Assembly (NCBI GenBank): GCA_933822405.4
Contig: CAKOGP040001870.1
Coordinates: 248,001 to 312,000, forward strand
DNA from: Cylindrotheca closterium
Lineage: Eukaryota > Bacillariophyta > Bacillariophyceae > Bacillariales > Bacillariaceae
DNA: 64,000 nt
Direction of reading: 5' to 3'
Shown here: piece after piece, positions 1 to 10,695 of the stretch
Numbering within the stretch: the first letter of the stretch is position 1
How the letters are laid out: the number at the start of each line of letters is the position of its first letter
Position numbers and translations under genes: made by a program
Notes under the pieces: model-generated
Seen by the model: only the letters and a program-made list of their open reading frames with translations
Database searches by the model: none
What the model was told of the DNA's origin: nothing

Positions 1-2759
1 GCTTCAAACCACGAGGACTGGTCGACATGAAGGGGAAAGGAGAATATCTTACTCATTGGCTTGAGCGTGGTACAGAGAATAACTATGCTGCAAATCCCGG
101 TTCCTTGCTGACACTCTCCAACAAAGTAAGGAAAAGAATATCGTCCAAAAAGTGGAAGATGAGGAAATACTTCCAAAAACAGCAGCCACAAAAAAGCAGC
201 AGATCGCTTGATTTATCCATTCACTCTGGTGATCCTTCGTGCATGAGTAGTGTGGCGAGTGAAGGGACAAATTCCATCACACTGAATAGTCGGACTAGTT
301 TCAATGACAATGATAATCAAGAGCAAAAGGGGGCTGAAATACAGCACGAAAACATCCTGAATTATTCCGAGGAGCTGCCAAAGGATGCCCAAGAATGGAG
401 AGAGCTCCACTTTGATATCTTCCTCCCAGAAGATGATTTGGTCTCTGAGATTTTTGGTATACTTTTTTCGAAACTGAACAAATGCATCGAAAAGGGCGGG
501 AGACGACTCAAGATTATCAAGGATCAGCTTAGGTCATATGTACAAGCCATTGTCGACCTCTACAACAGTGACAGCGTTTACCACAGCTTGCGCTACGCCG
601 CTGAAGCAATGAACCGGGCGGCATTTTTGATGGACCGCCGATCGGAAGTCGAGAAGAAGGATCCATGGGATGTTTTTATGATGGTATTCGCCATCTTTGT
701 GCGTGACATCCACCACTTAGATATTTCAGATGACCAATTGGAGCATGAACGCCACTATCTCGTCTCACATTACAGAGGCAAAGGTGCCTATCAGCAAAGG
801 AGGTCTTTGGATGCGGCACTTGAAATTCTTGAGGACGACTTTCAGCAGCTCTACGACGAAATCTTTCTAGGATGCCCAACTTTCCGCCGAGGAGTGAAGA
901 AGTTGGCTGTGGCTTCCGCAGAGATTGAAAGCGAAAGCAGGCTCAAGGGAATGCTATCAAGATTTGATTCCCATCAAGACAAACCAAGTGCTCGAGTCCG
1001 AACAGTTCAACATGAAAGTGACGACGTTCTAGCGATGTTTCTTGCACTTGCTACGATGGGCCACTACTGCCAATCTCATGATTTGTTCCTGCATTGGAAT
1101 CAATTGCAACTGATGTCGCAGCTACATTGCTTCGAAAATGATAAACGATCAACAGATCCTTGCAAAAGCTGGCACAAGGAACAAACCTTGATCTTCAAAA
1201 ATACCATCGAACCGATAGTCGCCCGTGTTGAGAAGCTTCTACCACAAAATTCCTGGCTTCGATTTGGTTTCACGAATAATTTGTCTTTGTGGGAGAGAGA
1301 CGGAAGAGAGTGGGTCTCGTCCAGTTTGATTCCTGAAGCCAGGGTCACTGCAGCTCCGTGGGCACACAATTCTGACATGATATCTTCAAATCTGTCGATT
1401 TTGGAGACTCTTTTGGCCGAAATTGCTGCCAGTCGTGGAGAAGATGGCACTGTAGGGGAAGTTGATTGGGAGAGCCTGAAGAAAACTCGCACTCCGTACG
1501 AAGAGATGCGTCTATCACTTGACGTCGGCAGAGTCGACAATCGAGTGAGAATCGACCCATTAAATCATGATGACCTTCCTGCTAGGGTTCAAGAAGAGCT
1601 GCGGGACTTTATGCTGGCGATTTCAAATGGTCATGGTCGAAATGAATTCCATAACTTCCACCATGCAAGCCATGCTGCCCACATTGCTGATCTACTCCTC
1701 CAAAGTCTGGAGACAGAGTCGGATGAAAATCGAAAGATTACGTTCGATCCACTTGTTCGGTTTGCAGTTGTGCTATCCGCATTAGTTCATGATGTTGGAC
1801 ACACTGGCGTGCCAAACAGTCGTCTTAAAGTGGAAAATCCCGAACTCGCAGCCAAGTATAGCAACAAAAGCATTGCCGAACAGAATGCCATTGATATGAC
1901 CTGGAGAATTTTCATGTCCGACGATTTCCAGAATCTTCGAGAGTTCATGTTTGGATCTTCTGTCGCAGATTGCAAGAAGCTTCGCGACTTGATGGTCAAC
2001 GGAATATTGGCCACTGACCTTGAGAATCCCGTTCTGAAAGCACTGCGAAAGAGGCGTTGGTTTAAGGCTTCGACTTGCAAGTTTACAAAAGCGACACTGA
2101 TTATGGAGCACATCCTTCAAATCTCCACTGTGAGTCATTCTATTCAGGTATGGGAAATCTTTTTGGAATGGAATGAAAAGCAGTTTTGGGAATCCTATCT
2201 TGCCTTTTTGGAGGAACGTTCCAAAAAGGACCCTTCCGAAACCTGGTACGAAGATCAGCTCAAGTTCTTCGATGATTTCGTTCTCCCATTGACAGAAACT
2301 GGAACCGAAACTGGAGTCTGGGATATTCTTGGTGATCAGCTATTCCAGCAAGCAACTAGGAATCGCCTGAAGTGGGAACTTGAAGGCAGAAGCATCTGCG
2401 ACTCTTTAATTCAGAAAACCAAAGCCCGTTTCTCAAAGCCATCCGACGCAACGGCAAGCACAGCTGCAGAGAGCATCCTGACATCAACCATCGTGGAACA
2501 GATCGAGTCGCTTTCGAAAGTTATCAAGCGATATGAGCGGAAGGCAGAAACTGCTTGCGGAAATCTGATCACTGTAGCTTACAATGATCATTCCAGCCAG
2601 GCAACCAAAGGGCTTCGTACCAAATCGTGGTCCGAAATTCATCAGCATTTCAAACAACAAGGCTGGTACCGAGTGCACTCAAAAACAACGGATGACGATG
2701 ATGACAGGCCTGAGATGTATTCCAGACCGGTAAAGGATGGTACTGTCGTTGATTGCTAA
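1..2759 (+). CDS. Guanylate cyclase / tandem phosphodiesterase fusion, upstream copy (5' partial)
   Basis: Reading frame 3 is open from the first base to the stop at 2757-2759, so the gene begins upstream of the window. The first codons (FKPRGLVDMKGKGE) are the last strand of a class III nucleotide cyclase domain and align with the same point of the complete paralog at 5808-10468. A basic segment (KVRKRISSKKWKMRK) and an acidic/Ser linker follow. Next comes a degenerate PDE-fold domain (YHSLRY, VRDIHH, MGHYCQSHD, about bases 400-1270). A second PDE domain has FHNFHHASH, HDVGHTGVPN and the ATD motif. A conserved tail of about 60 residues (STIVEQIESLSKVIKRYERK) follows it. The second PDE keeps the catalytic-acid His and three metal ligands, but the fourth ligand Asp is Thr (LQISTVSHS). 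It would act on cyclic nucleotides made by its own cyclase domain. Tandem paralogy to the next cyclase gene is clear; enzymatic activity is uncertain. Confidence 0.9.
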   Translation, partial: FKPRGLVDMKGKGEYLTHWLERGTENNYAANPGSLLTLSNKVRKRISSKKWKMRKYFQKQQPQKSSRSLDLSIHSGDPSCMSSVASEGTNSITLNSRTSFNDNDNQEQKGAEIQHENILNYSEELPKDAQEWRELHFDIFLPEDDLVSEIFGILFSKLNKCIEKGGRRLKIIKDQLRSYVQAIVDLYNSDSVYHSLRYAAEAMNRAAFLMDRRSEVEKKDPWDVFMMVFAIFVRDIHHLDISDDQLEHERHYLVSHYRGKGAYQQRRSLDAALEILEDDFQQLYDEIFLGCPTFRRGVKKLAVASAEIESESRLKGMLSRFDSHQDKPSARVRTVQHESDDVLAMFLALATMGHYCQSHDLFLHWNQLQLMSQLHCFENDKRSTDPCKSWHKEQTLIFKNTIEPIVARVEKLLPQNSWLRFGFTNNLSLWERDGREWVSSSLIPEARVTAAPWAHNSDMISSNLSILETLLAEIAASRGEDGTVGEVDWESLKKTRTPYEEMRLSLDVGRVDNRVRIDPLNHDDLPARVQEELRDFMLAISNGHGRNEFHNFHHASHAAHIADLLLQSLETESDENRKITFDPLVRFAVVLSALVHDVGHTGVPNSRLKVENPELAAKYSNKSIAEQNAIDMTWRIFMSDDFQNLREFMFGSSVADCKKLRDLMVNGILATDLENPVLKALRKRRWFKASTCKFTKATLIMEHILQISTVSHSIQVWEIFLEWNEKQFWESYLAFLEERSKKDPSETWYEDQLKFFDDFVLPLTETGTETGVWDILGDQLFQQATRNRLKWELEGRSICDSLIQKTKARFSKPSDATASTAAESILTSTIVEQIESLSKVIKRYERKAETACGNLITVAYNDHSSQATKGLRTKSWSEIHQHFKQQGWYRVHSKTTDDDDDRPEMYSRPVKDGTVVDC

Positions 2760-3143
2760 GTGATTCCTCGAAAGGACAGCAGGCATTTTTCAATGAATTG
2801 CAAACCATCACCAATTGCAGTCACTTTCATAAATAAGTTTTCGCCACCCTGCGAAAAAGTTCGCAAGTCGAACGGTTCAGATTCGACCCGCTATGATTCA
2901 CATACCTGTTTGCATCAATAAGCGAACTTTGCATTCTCATGCCGGCAATCATGTACCCAATTTCAAATCAAGTTTTGTAAATGGTTGCTATAGAAATAGA
3001 GGCGGCCACAATTTAGATTTATTTACATTTCGCATATATCGTCCTACACTCATAACTTTGGGCCTCTGATGAACATTGAATCGTATCAGCAGTCTCCTCT
3101 TGAACGGAATCTTTTGCCATTTTGGATAATGTGGGCATTTCTT
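2760..3143. other. Intergenic, convergent 3' ends
   Basis: This AT-rich stretch lies between the convergent stops of the cyclase gene and the minus-strand gene. I see no coding potential or structured repeat. Confidence 0.5.
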
Positions 3144-4585
3144 CTAATTCTCAGTTTCCAACACAGTCTCTTCTTTCACCACCAATCCAGATTGTTCGGA
3201 TGTTTCCACACCAACGTGCTCGTGGTAAAAGGTCTTTTGGCATCCCTCAAGACCACAGCAATAATAGTCAATCTCCGCTTTTTCACTGGCGGCCTTCTTG
3301 CTACTGATGTTGGTATTAGCTCCCAAATACGAGTTCAAAGCATCTTCTTCGGGTCGGACATAACACAAGGTTTCAACAGGCGGCGCACGAGCAATCAAAA
3401 CTCCAGTTTGATTCAACCACCGCTCCACCGCATGAGACTCGATTTCCCCTTCCCCATCTCGACTGTGGGAGAATTCACGCAAGTTTGGGCAGACATTTAC
3501 GACGACACCATCTCGAATGGCAATCAAACATGGCAAATCCCGATCGGGTTCCAATTGTCCAATCAGTGTACCCTTCATTCTTGGCGAGTCAGCGTTCCAT
3601 TGGAGTGCCCCCCGTCCAGGAGCTCGCAAAAACATGGTCCCCCTTGAAAGATAGAATGCATACAATGAGTATCTTGAACTCGGATTAGACAAACAAGATG
3701 ACGGTTGCATTGAACTTACATGTTGGCTGGTGCCAATGTGTTTTCAAGGTAGTAATCCAATGACGCACTCGACAAGGCGTCCGCGTCCAGCAGGTGCAAA
3801 ACCACAGCTGGAGGTGGCTGCCGTGCATTGGCAGAGGATACCTCTTTGGGTCCCTTGATTCCAGCTACTTTGAGGACTCGTGCTGGGTGATGCTGTCGGT
3901 GTACTCCAAACCCGTGTTGCATAGCCACTTGATTGCTCCATATCTGATATTCCAACTCTGCTTTGCGGGCTTCTTCCCATTGCTTGTTGGCACTGGCTCC
4001 CGGCAAATCGTCATCATCCAGTAAATAGTCAAAATCACTATCATCATCACTGTCAGTTTCACTTTCAGTAGGTCTATCAGGTACAGAAGTTGGGGCTTTC
4101 TCACGCAAGGACATGCCGTAAGCATCCTCGTCCTGTGCTTGCACTTGGTCTTCATCTTGTCGCTTTAGCTGTTTGTACTCAATCAAGGCACGGTAATCGC
4201 CTCCTCCATCACTATTAGGATCATAACAGCATCGACATCCTTCAAAATTGGAAGTCTTGACCAAATTCCGCGCATGTCGACGACGTTCTTCTGCTGTGGC
4301 AATGCGATCATGTCGTTGCAACGTACTTGTTAGAGCGTTGTATTTGCGGTTGGATTCCAACTGAAGAATGAATCCGTAAAGCGATTATTCGATGAGTGAC
4401 ACACATACCAGTGCATAGACAAACATACAGTAAACAAAGGACATCATCCTTGAGCCGTGGGTGAAATAATGACTTACCTCTCGTTGACAACAAGCGTCCA
4501 AGGCAGGATCAATGCCATTCAGAGAATACTGATCCATTCGAACTGGTCCTCCAATACCTTCCATCATCCCTCGATTGTCTGCCAT
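3144..4585 (-). CDS. Conserved hypothetical protein, 3 exons, 415 aa, Cys-rich C-terminus
   Basis: Three minus-strand exons join in phase: 4585-4478 (36 codons from ATG), 4360-3720 and 3642-3144. The introns are 117 and 77 nt, each with GTAAGT and CAG/AAG ends. The product starts MADNRGMMEGIGG. It has a Cys cluster (GCRCCYDPNSDGGG), a long acidic run (SETDSDDDSDFDYLLDDDD), a segment that could be a thioredoxin-like strand-helix unit (CLIAIRDGVVVNVCPNL), and a C-terminal YCCGLEGCQKTFYHEHVG that resembles a small C2H2-type zinc knuckle. I do not recognise the family and assign no function. It sits convergent to the upstream cyclase gene. The exon structure is secure because phases and the reading frame agree across both junctions. 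Confidence 0.75.
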
Positions 4586-5807
4586 GTTTCCTTCCTCAAT
4601 TAAGATCTATCTACTCTCTTGGGTCGTGATCTATGTCTTGTGTAGCTTTTGGATGCTTCGTTGTTCTACCAATAATATACCGGTATATCATGTCGTCTCG
4701 AAGATTTCCTTCGTCTTCAGCTGTGCCCTTTTTATTTGGAGCTCATTTCACATGCGCAAATTCCGCGCAGTTTATTTCTCCCGTCTGACGGGTTTTCATC
4801 CTACCCGTATGTCCATCGTCCGCCATAAAGTTGAATTCTGACAGCTGTCTGCAGTCTCAAATCGGAGGGATCCAATGGACGACGATTGAGAGTACGGGTG
4901 TTGCTATTGTTTCAGCAAGGGAGTAGGAAAGTGCAGGGATCACACTAACGAGATTCAAGTTGACTAGGATTGTTTATTGAGCAATGGGAATTGTGTGGGA
5001 CTGCCAACTTTGTACGGATTCAAGAAATAGTCCTACTGTACTACAACACTGCAATGCCTTTGTAAAAACACCACTCTACTACTTTCGCAAAAGAAAATCG
5101 AACCGTACAGTTAACTACTCTTCTTGCGATTGGTCATGAATACACCCCAAGTCAATTGCACACCTAGCAAAAGATGCACAAGCAAGATCTCTTTGACGAA
5201 GAGCGAGAGCCCTGCTCCCTCTGTTGGATAAATGGTGAACTCTACAAAGATCGACTTCAACACCAATTCACAACGGGTAAAATGTGTTACCGTAGGGTAC
5301 AACCAGGGGGTACCAGAGCACCTGGTACGCAAGAATTTGAAACAAAAGCTTTCGTTTGCTAATTCGAGTTTCTGACATTTCTCACCAGTCTGGTTTTGTC
5401 TGGCTAAATCGAACTGGGGACATTTGGCCTGTTTATGAAGCTGCTTCATAAATAAGCCCGTGTAGAAATGTCATTATGTTTTCCCTTGACGTGGATGGCC
5501 CTTCGGACTAGCATGGTAAATTAATGTTGTGACGTTTTAATGTGTACTTTCCGCCATTCTCCGTTCAACTTCCAAGGTAGCGAATTTGGTATGACCTTCG
5601 ATACGAATGAAAAAGTCATAAAGAACGTGTGCACCGGGCAACACAATGCTGTTGGGCCGATCAATAAACATCCGATTGACCAGGCAAAGAAGTCTTTTCA
5701 TGGAATTTTTGTCCTACCGTATGGTACGAGTACCTGACAACCGGTTACACTAACCCATTTCAACAACAACAACAACAACAAAACAAAACAAAACAAACAT
5801 CAATACC
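4586..5807. other. Long upstream region of the complete cyclase gene
   Basis: This holds the divergent promoter region between the minus-strand hypothetical gene and the cyclase gene. A TATACCGGTATA palindrome lies near 4677-4688. A minus-strand open frame at 5111-5449 (112 codons, ATG start, one hydrophobic stretch FVKEILLVHLLLGVQLTWGVF) could be a terminal exon or chance; no family is recognised. Confidence 0.35.
5762..5798 (+). repeat. (CAA)n / (AAAAC)n tract in 5' leader
   Basis: About seven CAA units followed by AAAAC-type units end ten bases before the ATG of the cyclase gene, so they lie in its 5' untranslated leader. Confidence 0.8.
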
Positions 5808-8800
5808 ATGTATGGTCTAGCATTCGAGATATTCGAAGCCTGGATCGTCGATGACTATGGTAGCGATGCTTGGCGCTCTACAAAGAAGAAGGCTCGTTGC
5901 GAAGTGGAAGCCTTCCTCACCCGTGCCACATACGACTTCAAACTGCTGGTCAAGCTGATAAAGGCAGCATCGCTCTATTTGGACAAAGCTACAGACAAGA
6001 TCCTCAGAAGCTTTGGTAACTACACTGTATCATATCTATTCAATAGCGTATATGGAAGCATACTGAGGAATAACGGTGCCACTCTGAAACAATGGCTATC
6101 CAATATCAACGCCACGTTTGATCACTTTCAAAGAAGTTTCCCTAAAGGAGATGGGTCAAGTCCTCCTGTTTTCTGGTGTGAAGATTACAAAGAAGAGAAA
6201 GGAGCCATCCTGTTACACTACTACAACCCTCGGGGCAATGCTTTCGTCCCATTCGTGGTAGGAGTTGTTGAAGAACTTGCAACCCTTCACTTTGAACTAG
6301 ACATTAAAATGGAGATTCTGGGTCTTCAGAACAGCGGTGACGCTCAATATTCCACGTGGATGATCAAGGCTGCTGATCCTAAGGACAGCTGGAAGGTCAC
6401 ACCAAGTGCACCCAACCGAAGGGGTGGAATGACCAGAAAGTTGAGTTTCGCACAACTTGACGAAATGCCCGACGAACCGTGCCCATTCACTGCCGATACG
6501 CAAGTAGTCCCAGCCAACAATACTGGCAGCGAAGAAGCGCTTAGCGTCAAGAGACTGAAACACGTTTTCCCATTCCACGTGGTGGTGAATCGTGATTTCT
6601 GCATCACTCAAGTTGGCTACAAACTGCCACAAGTCCTAAGGACCGACCAAGCAGATATCTGCGGTAAACATATCAAGGATGTCTTTAAGGTCATTCTTCC
6701 AGAAATGGCCTTTGACTGGGAATGGAGCTCTATGAATCGATTTTGGGATCAAAGCTTCTTCTTGGAGCCAATCGTCGATGCCGTGAAAACATCACAAAAT
6801 GCCAAAATAGATTTCAAAGCCTCGCTGTTGACCCTCTCGTCACAACTCGTCATGATTTCCTTGCGACCAAATGTTAGGGACATCGAAAGTCTGCAAGAAA
6901 CCGGGCTCACACTTTCCGAGCTATCCGACGTGACATCCGAGCGAGATGCTGTGTTCTTGGGAGAATACGTGTCTCGAGAGGCTGGTAAAACACATGCATT
7001 GGACAAATTGAGTAAAGACTTGAAAGCAGAGCAGGTACGTTTCGTGGACGAGTTGTATACCCTTTTCATTTTCTTCTACTCAGGTTCTTACCATAATATA
7101 TTGCACGCACACAGAAACTGTCGGAAACCTTGCTGTACAATATGCTGCCAAAGAATGTCGCGGATGATCTTCGACAGGGGAAAACTGTGGAGCCGCGGTA
7201 TTTTGGGAATGTGACACTTTTCTTTTCCGATATCGAAGGCTTCACAACGCTCTGTGATCAAATCCAACCATGGGATGTCATTGACATGATGAACCAACTT
7301 TATTCTGTCATGGATTTCCTCGTGGATCGATTCAAGCTCTACAAGGTCGAAACAGTCGGTGATGCCTATGTCTGTGCGTCTGGATTGCCTGAAGCGGACG
7401 AATTCCATGGTGAAAAAATTGCCAATTTTGCATTGGCTGTTGTGGAATGCTCCAAGCATGTGAAGTCACCACTTACGGGTGAACCCATCAAGCTACGTAT
7501 TGGTATCCACACGGGGCACTGTACGGCTGGTGTTGTCGGAACATTGACGCCCCATTATTGTCTCTTTGGAGACATGGTGAACTTCACAGCCCGTCACGAA
7601 ACAAGTGGTGCTGCTGGCAGAATTCATTGCTCGAATGATTTGTACGAGCTTCTGCGATCACGATCACCTGCTGGTGCACAACAGTATCGCTTCAAGGCAA
7701 GAGGACTGGTTGATATGAAAGGAAAGGGTGAACACCTTACCCACTGGCTCGAAAAGGGAACCGAAAACAACCACTTTGCCAATCCAGGTTCCCTTCTGAC
7801 ATTGTCAAACAAAGTGAGGAAAAGAATCTCCGCCAAGAAGTGGAAGATGAGGAAGTATTTCCAAGAACAGGCTGCCAACTTTGACGAGTCGAATCGCGCT
7901 TCTTCGGCTTCCGTTTCAGTAGGCTCCGGACTTTCAGTCGTTAGCAGTGTTGCAAGTGGGGCAGCATCAGTTGATAGTCGTACGAGCTTCGTTGAGACTG
8001 CGGTTAGAAAGAATTCGCAGGTTGACGGACAGGAAGAAACAATCATTGACTTCGGAGACCACCTGCCCAAGCATGCTCAAGAATGGAGAGAGCTGCGTTA
8101 TGATAGTATGGTTTCCCAAGAAGAGTTGGTTGACCATGTTTTCGAAATCCTTTTCTCGACATTGAAGAAGTGCATCGACAAAGGGGGGAGACGACTCAAG
8201 GTGATTGAAGATCAGTTACGAGCATACGTGTACTCCATCGTTGGCCTCTACAACCCCGATAGCATCTACCACACTTTGCGGTACAGCGCTGAAGTTATGC
8301 TTCGTGCAGCCTTTTTGATGGAACGCCGTGCCGAAGTCCGAAAGAAAGACCCATGGGATGTTTTCATGATTGTTTTTGCCATTTTTGTTCGAGACATTCA
8401 TCACAATGAGATTTCTGACGAGCAGCTGGAGCAAGAAAATCACTATTATGTTTCGCATTATAAGGGCAAGGGTGCTTACCACCAAAGGAGGTCTTTAGAT
8501 TCGGCGCTTGAGATTCTTGAGGATGATTTTGTGCAGCTGTATGACGAGATCTTCCTCGGTTGCCCTACTTTCCGTCGAGGAGTGAAGAAGTTGGCTGTCG
8601 TTTCAGTGGCTGTTGAAGTTGAAAGCAAGTTCAAGGTCATGCTCGAAAGATTTGACTCCAACAAAGAAAAACCAAATGTTCGAGTCCGTTCAACCCACGG
8701 CGAAAGCGATCCTGTTCTCGAAATGATTGTTGCATTTGCTACAGTAGGTCACTACTGCCAGTCTCATGATTTGTTCCTGCATTGGAACCATTTGCAACTC

Positions 8801-10468
8801 ATGGCTCAACTTCATTGCTTCGAACACGATCGAAAATTGGCAGATCCTCGAAAGGATTGGCATCGAGAACAGTGCATGGTATTCCAAAATACCATCGAGC
8901 CTCTTGTGGGTCGCATGGAGACTTTGCTTCCGCAAAATACTTGGCTTCGATTTACCTGCACCAATAACTTGGCCTTGTGGATGAGAGATGGCAGAGAAGA
9001 AATATCATCCAGTCTGATTCCTCAAGCCAAGGTGAAAGCACAGCCCTGGGCATACAATTCCGATCTGGTATCTTCGAACTTGAACATTTTGGAGTCTCTA
9101 ATGCTTGACATAGCGGCCAATCGTGCTGAAGATGGAACCGTGGGTGAAGTTGACTGGGATAGCATGAAGAAAACCCGGACTCCGTATGAAGAGATGCGTC
9201 TTTCCCTCGAAGTCAACAAGGGTGGCAATGAACAGCAATCTGAAGAAAGCGGTGCTGATGATCTTGTTCCAACTAGAGTTCTGGAAGAGTTACGCGACTT
9301 TGTGCTTTCCGTCGCAAACAGCCATGGAAGAAATGAATTCCGCAACTTTCATCACGCGAGCCACGTTGCTCATATTGCGCACTTGCTCGTGCAAAGTTTG
9401 CAGAAGCATTCAGACGAAGAGCACCCTGTTGCATTCGACCCACTAGTTCGATTCGCTATTGTCCTATCTGCGTTGGTACATGATATTGGGCACACTGGTG
9501 TGTCCAATGCTCGTCTGAAGGTTGAAAACCCACAGTTGGCTGAGAAGTACAGCAACAAGAGCATTTCTGAGCAGAACGCTGTCGATACCGCCTGGAATAT
9601 TTTCATGGCTGACGAACACCAGAATCTTCGCGAGTTCTTGTTTGGATCTTCCGTTGCAGAATGCAAGAGACTTCGTGAGTTGATGGTCAATGGAGTGATG
9701 GCAACCGACTTGTCAGATCCTGTCTTGAAAGCGCTTCGTAAGAGGCGCTGGACAAAGGCCTCGTCTGACGCGAACACCAAGTCGACACTAATCATGGAGC
9801 ACATTCTCCAAGTATCTTCTGTTGGCCATCACTTCCAAGAATGGGGCATCTTTTTGGATTGGAATGAGCGCGAATTTTTGGAGGACTTCCTAGCTTTCTT
9901 AGAAGGCCGCATCTCCGAAGACCCATCAGATGGTTGGCATGCGAAACAACTCAAGAAGTTTGATGACATCGTGCTTCCAATGAGTGAACGTGGCGCCGAA
10001 ACAGACTGCTGGCACATGCTGGGTGATCAGCTCTTCCAGCAAGCGACCATGAATCGACTAAAGTGGGAACTCGAAGGGGAGGAGTTCTGTCGCGCAATGG
10101 CTGAGAAGACAAAATCGAAATTCTCGAAGCCGTCCGATGCAACTGCAACGACAGCGGCAGAGAGCATGTTGACTTCGACCATTGTGGAGCAAATTGAGTC
10201 GCTTTCAAAGGTGATCAAGAGATACGAGCGCAAGGTCGAGACCGCCTGTGGAAATCTAATCACAGTTGCCTACAAGGACAGCCCTGATATTGCTGCTAGC
10301 GGCCTCCGTAAGCAATCGTGGGCCGACATCCGTCGTCATTTCCGGCAACAAGGCTGGTACCGAGTGCATTCGCCCTCGCTTGAAGATGATGAACTCAGTG
10401 GTTTGACTGATGAGAGCGGCAACAAGATGGCTCGAAGGCATTCTGTTGATGTCGTTTTCAATTGCTAA
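5808..10468 (+). CDS. H-NOX / HNOBA guanylate cyclase fused to two phosphodiesterase domains
   Basis: Two exons, 5808-7034 and 7115-10468, join at a codon boundary across an 80-nt GTACGT...ACAG intron and give 1526 aa. The protein starts MYGLAFEIFEAW, the canonical N-terminus of H-NOX domains (residues about 1-185). It then has the PAS-like HNOBA domain (about 250-372), a signalling helix (LLYNMLPKNVADDL) and a class III cyclase (about 430-620). The cyclase has metal Asp448 and Asp492, guanine-type Glu488 and Cys558, and catalytic Asn565 and Arg569, so GTP is the expected substrate. Residues about 690-1010 are a degenerate PDE fold. Residues about 1120-1430 are a second PDE with HDIGHTGVSN at 1198. 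Odd points: the proximal heme His is Phe104, the first PDE has lost three of four metal ligands, the second has Ser1311 for the fourth ligand, and its acid His is Arg1152. It probably makes cGMP; hydrolysis is doubtful. It is the tandem paralog of the gene at the window start. Confidence 0.95.
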
Positions 10469-10695
10469 GTCTTGCAGGGGTAATGGGCGGGAAATTGGCC
10501 CAAGAGACTATGCAAATACTACTTCCACAATATAAAACTACATTGTATCTATAGCTTAGTCGGAAAATATCTATTAGAAATGTCGCATGTACCCACTTCA
10601 CCGTACAGCAAGATAGATTCTCTATCATTTGATATCTGAAACAATTTGAAAACTAGGAGCATTTTTACAATCCCAAAATTGTGCTATTCAAAGAA

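Noticed and set aside
1100..1540. 146-codon minus-strand frame inside the first cyclase gene
   Set aside because: It is a shadow of the PDE-like coding sequence; the corresponding frame in the paralog is broken differently.
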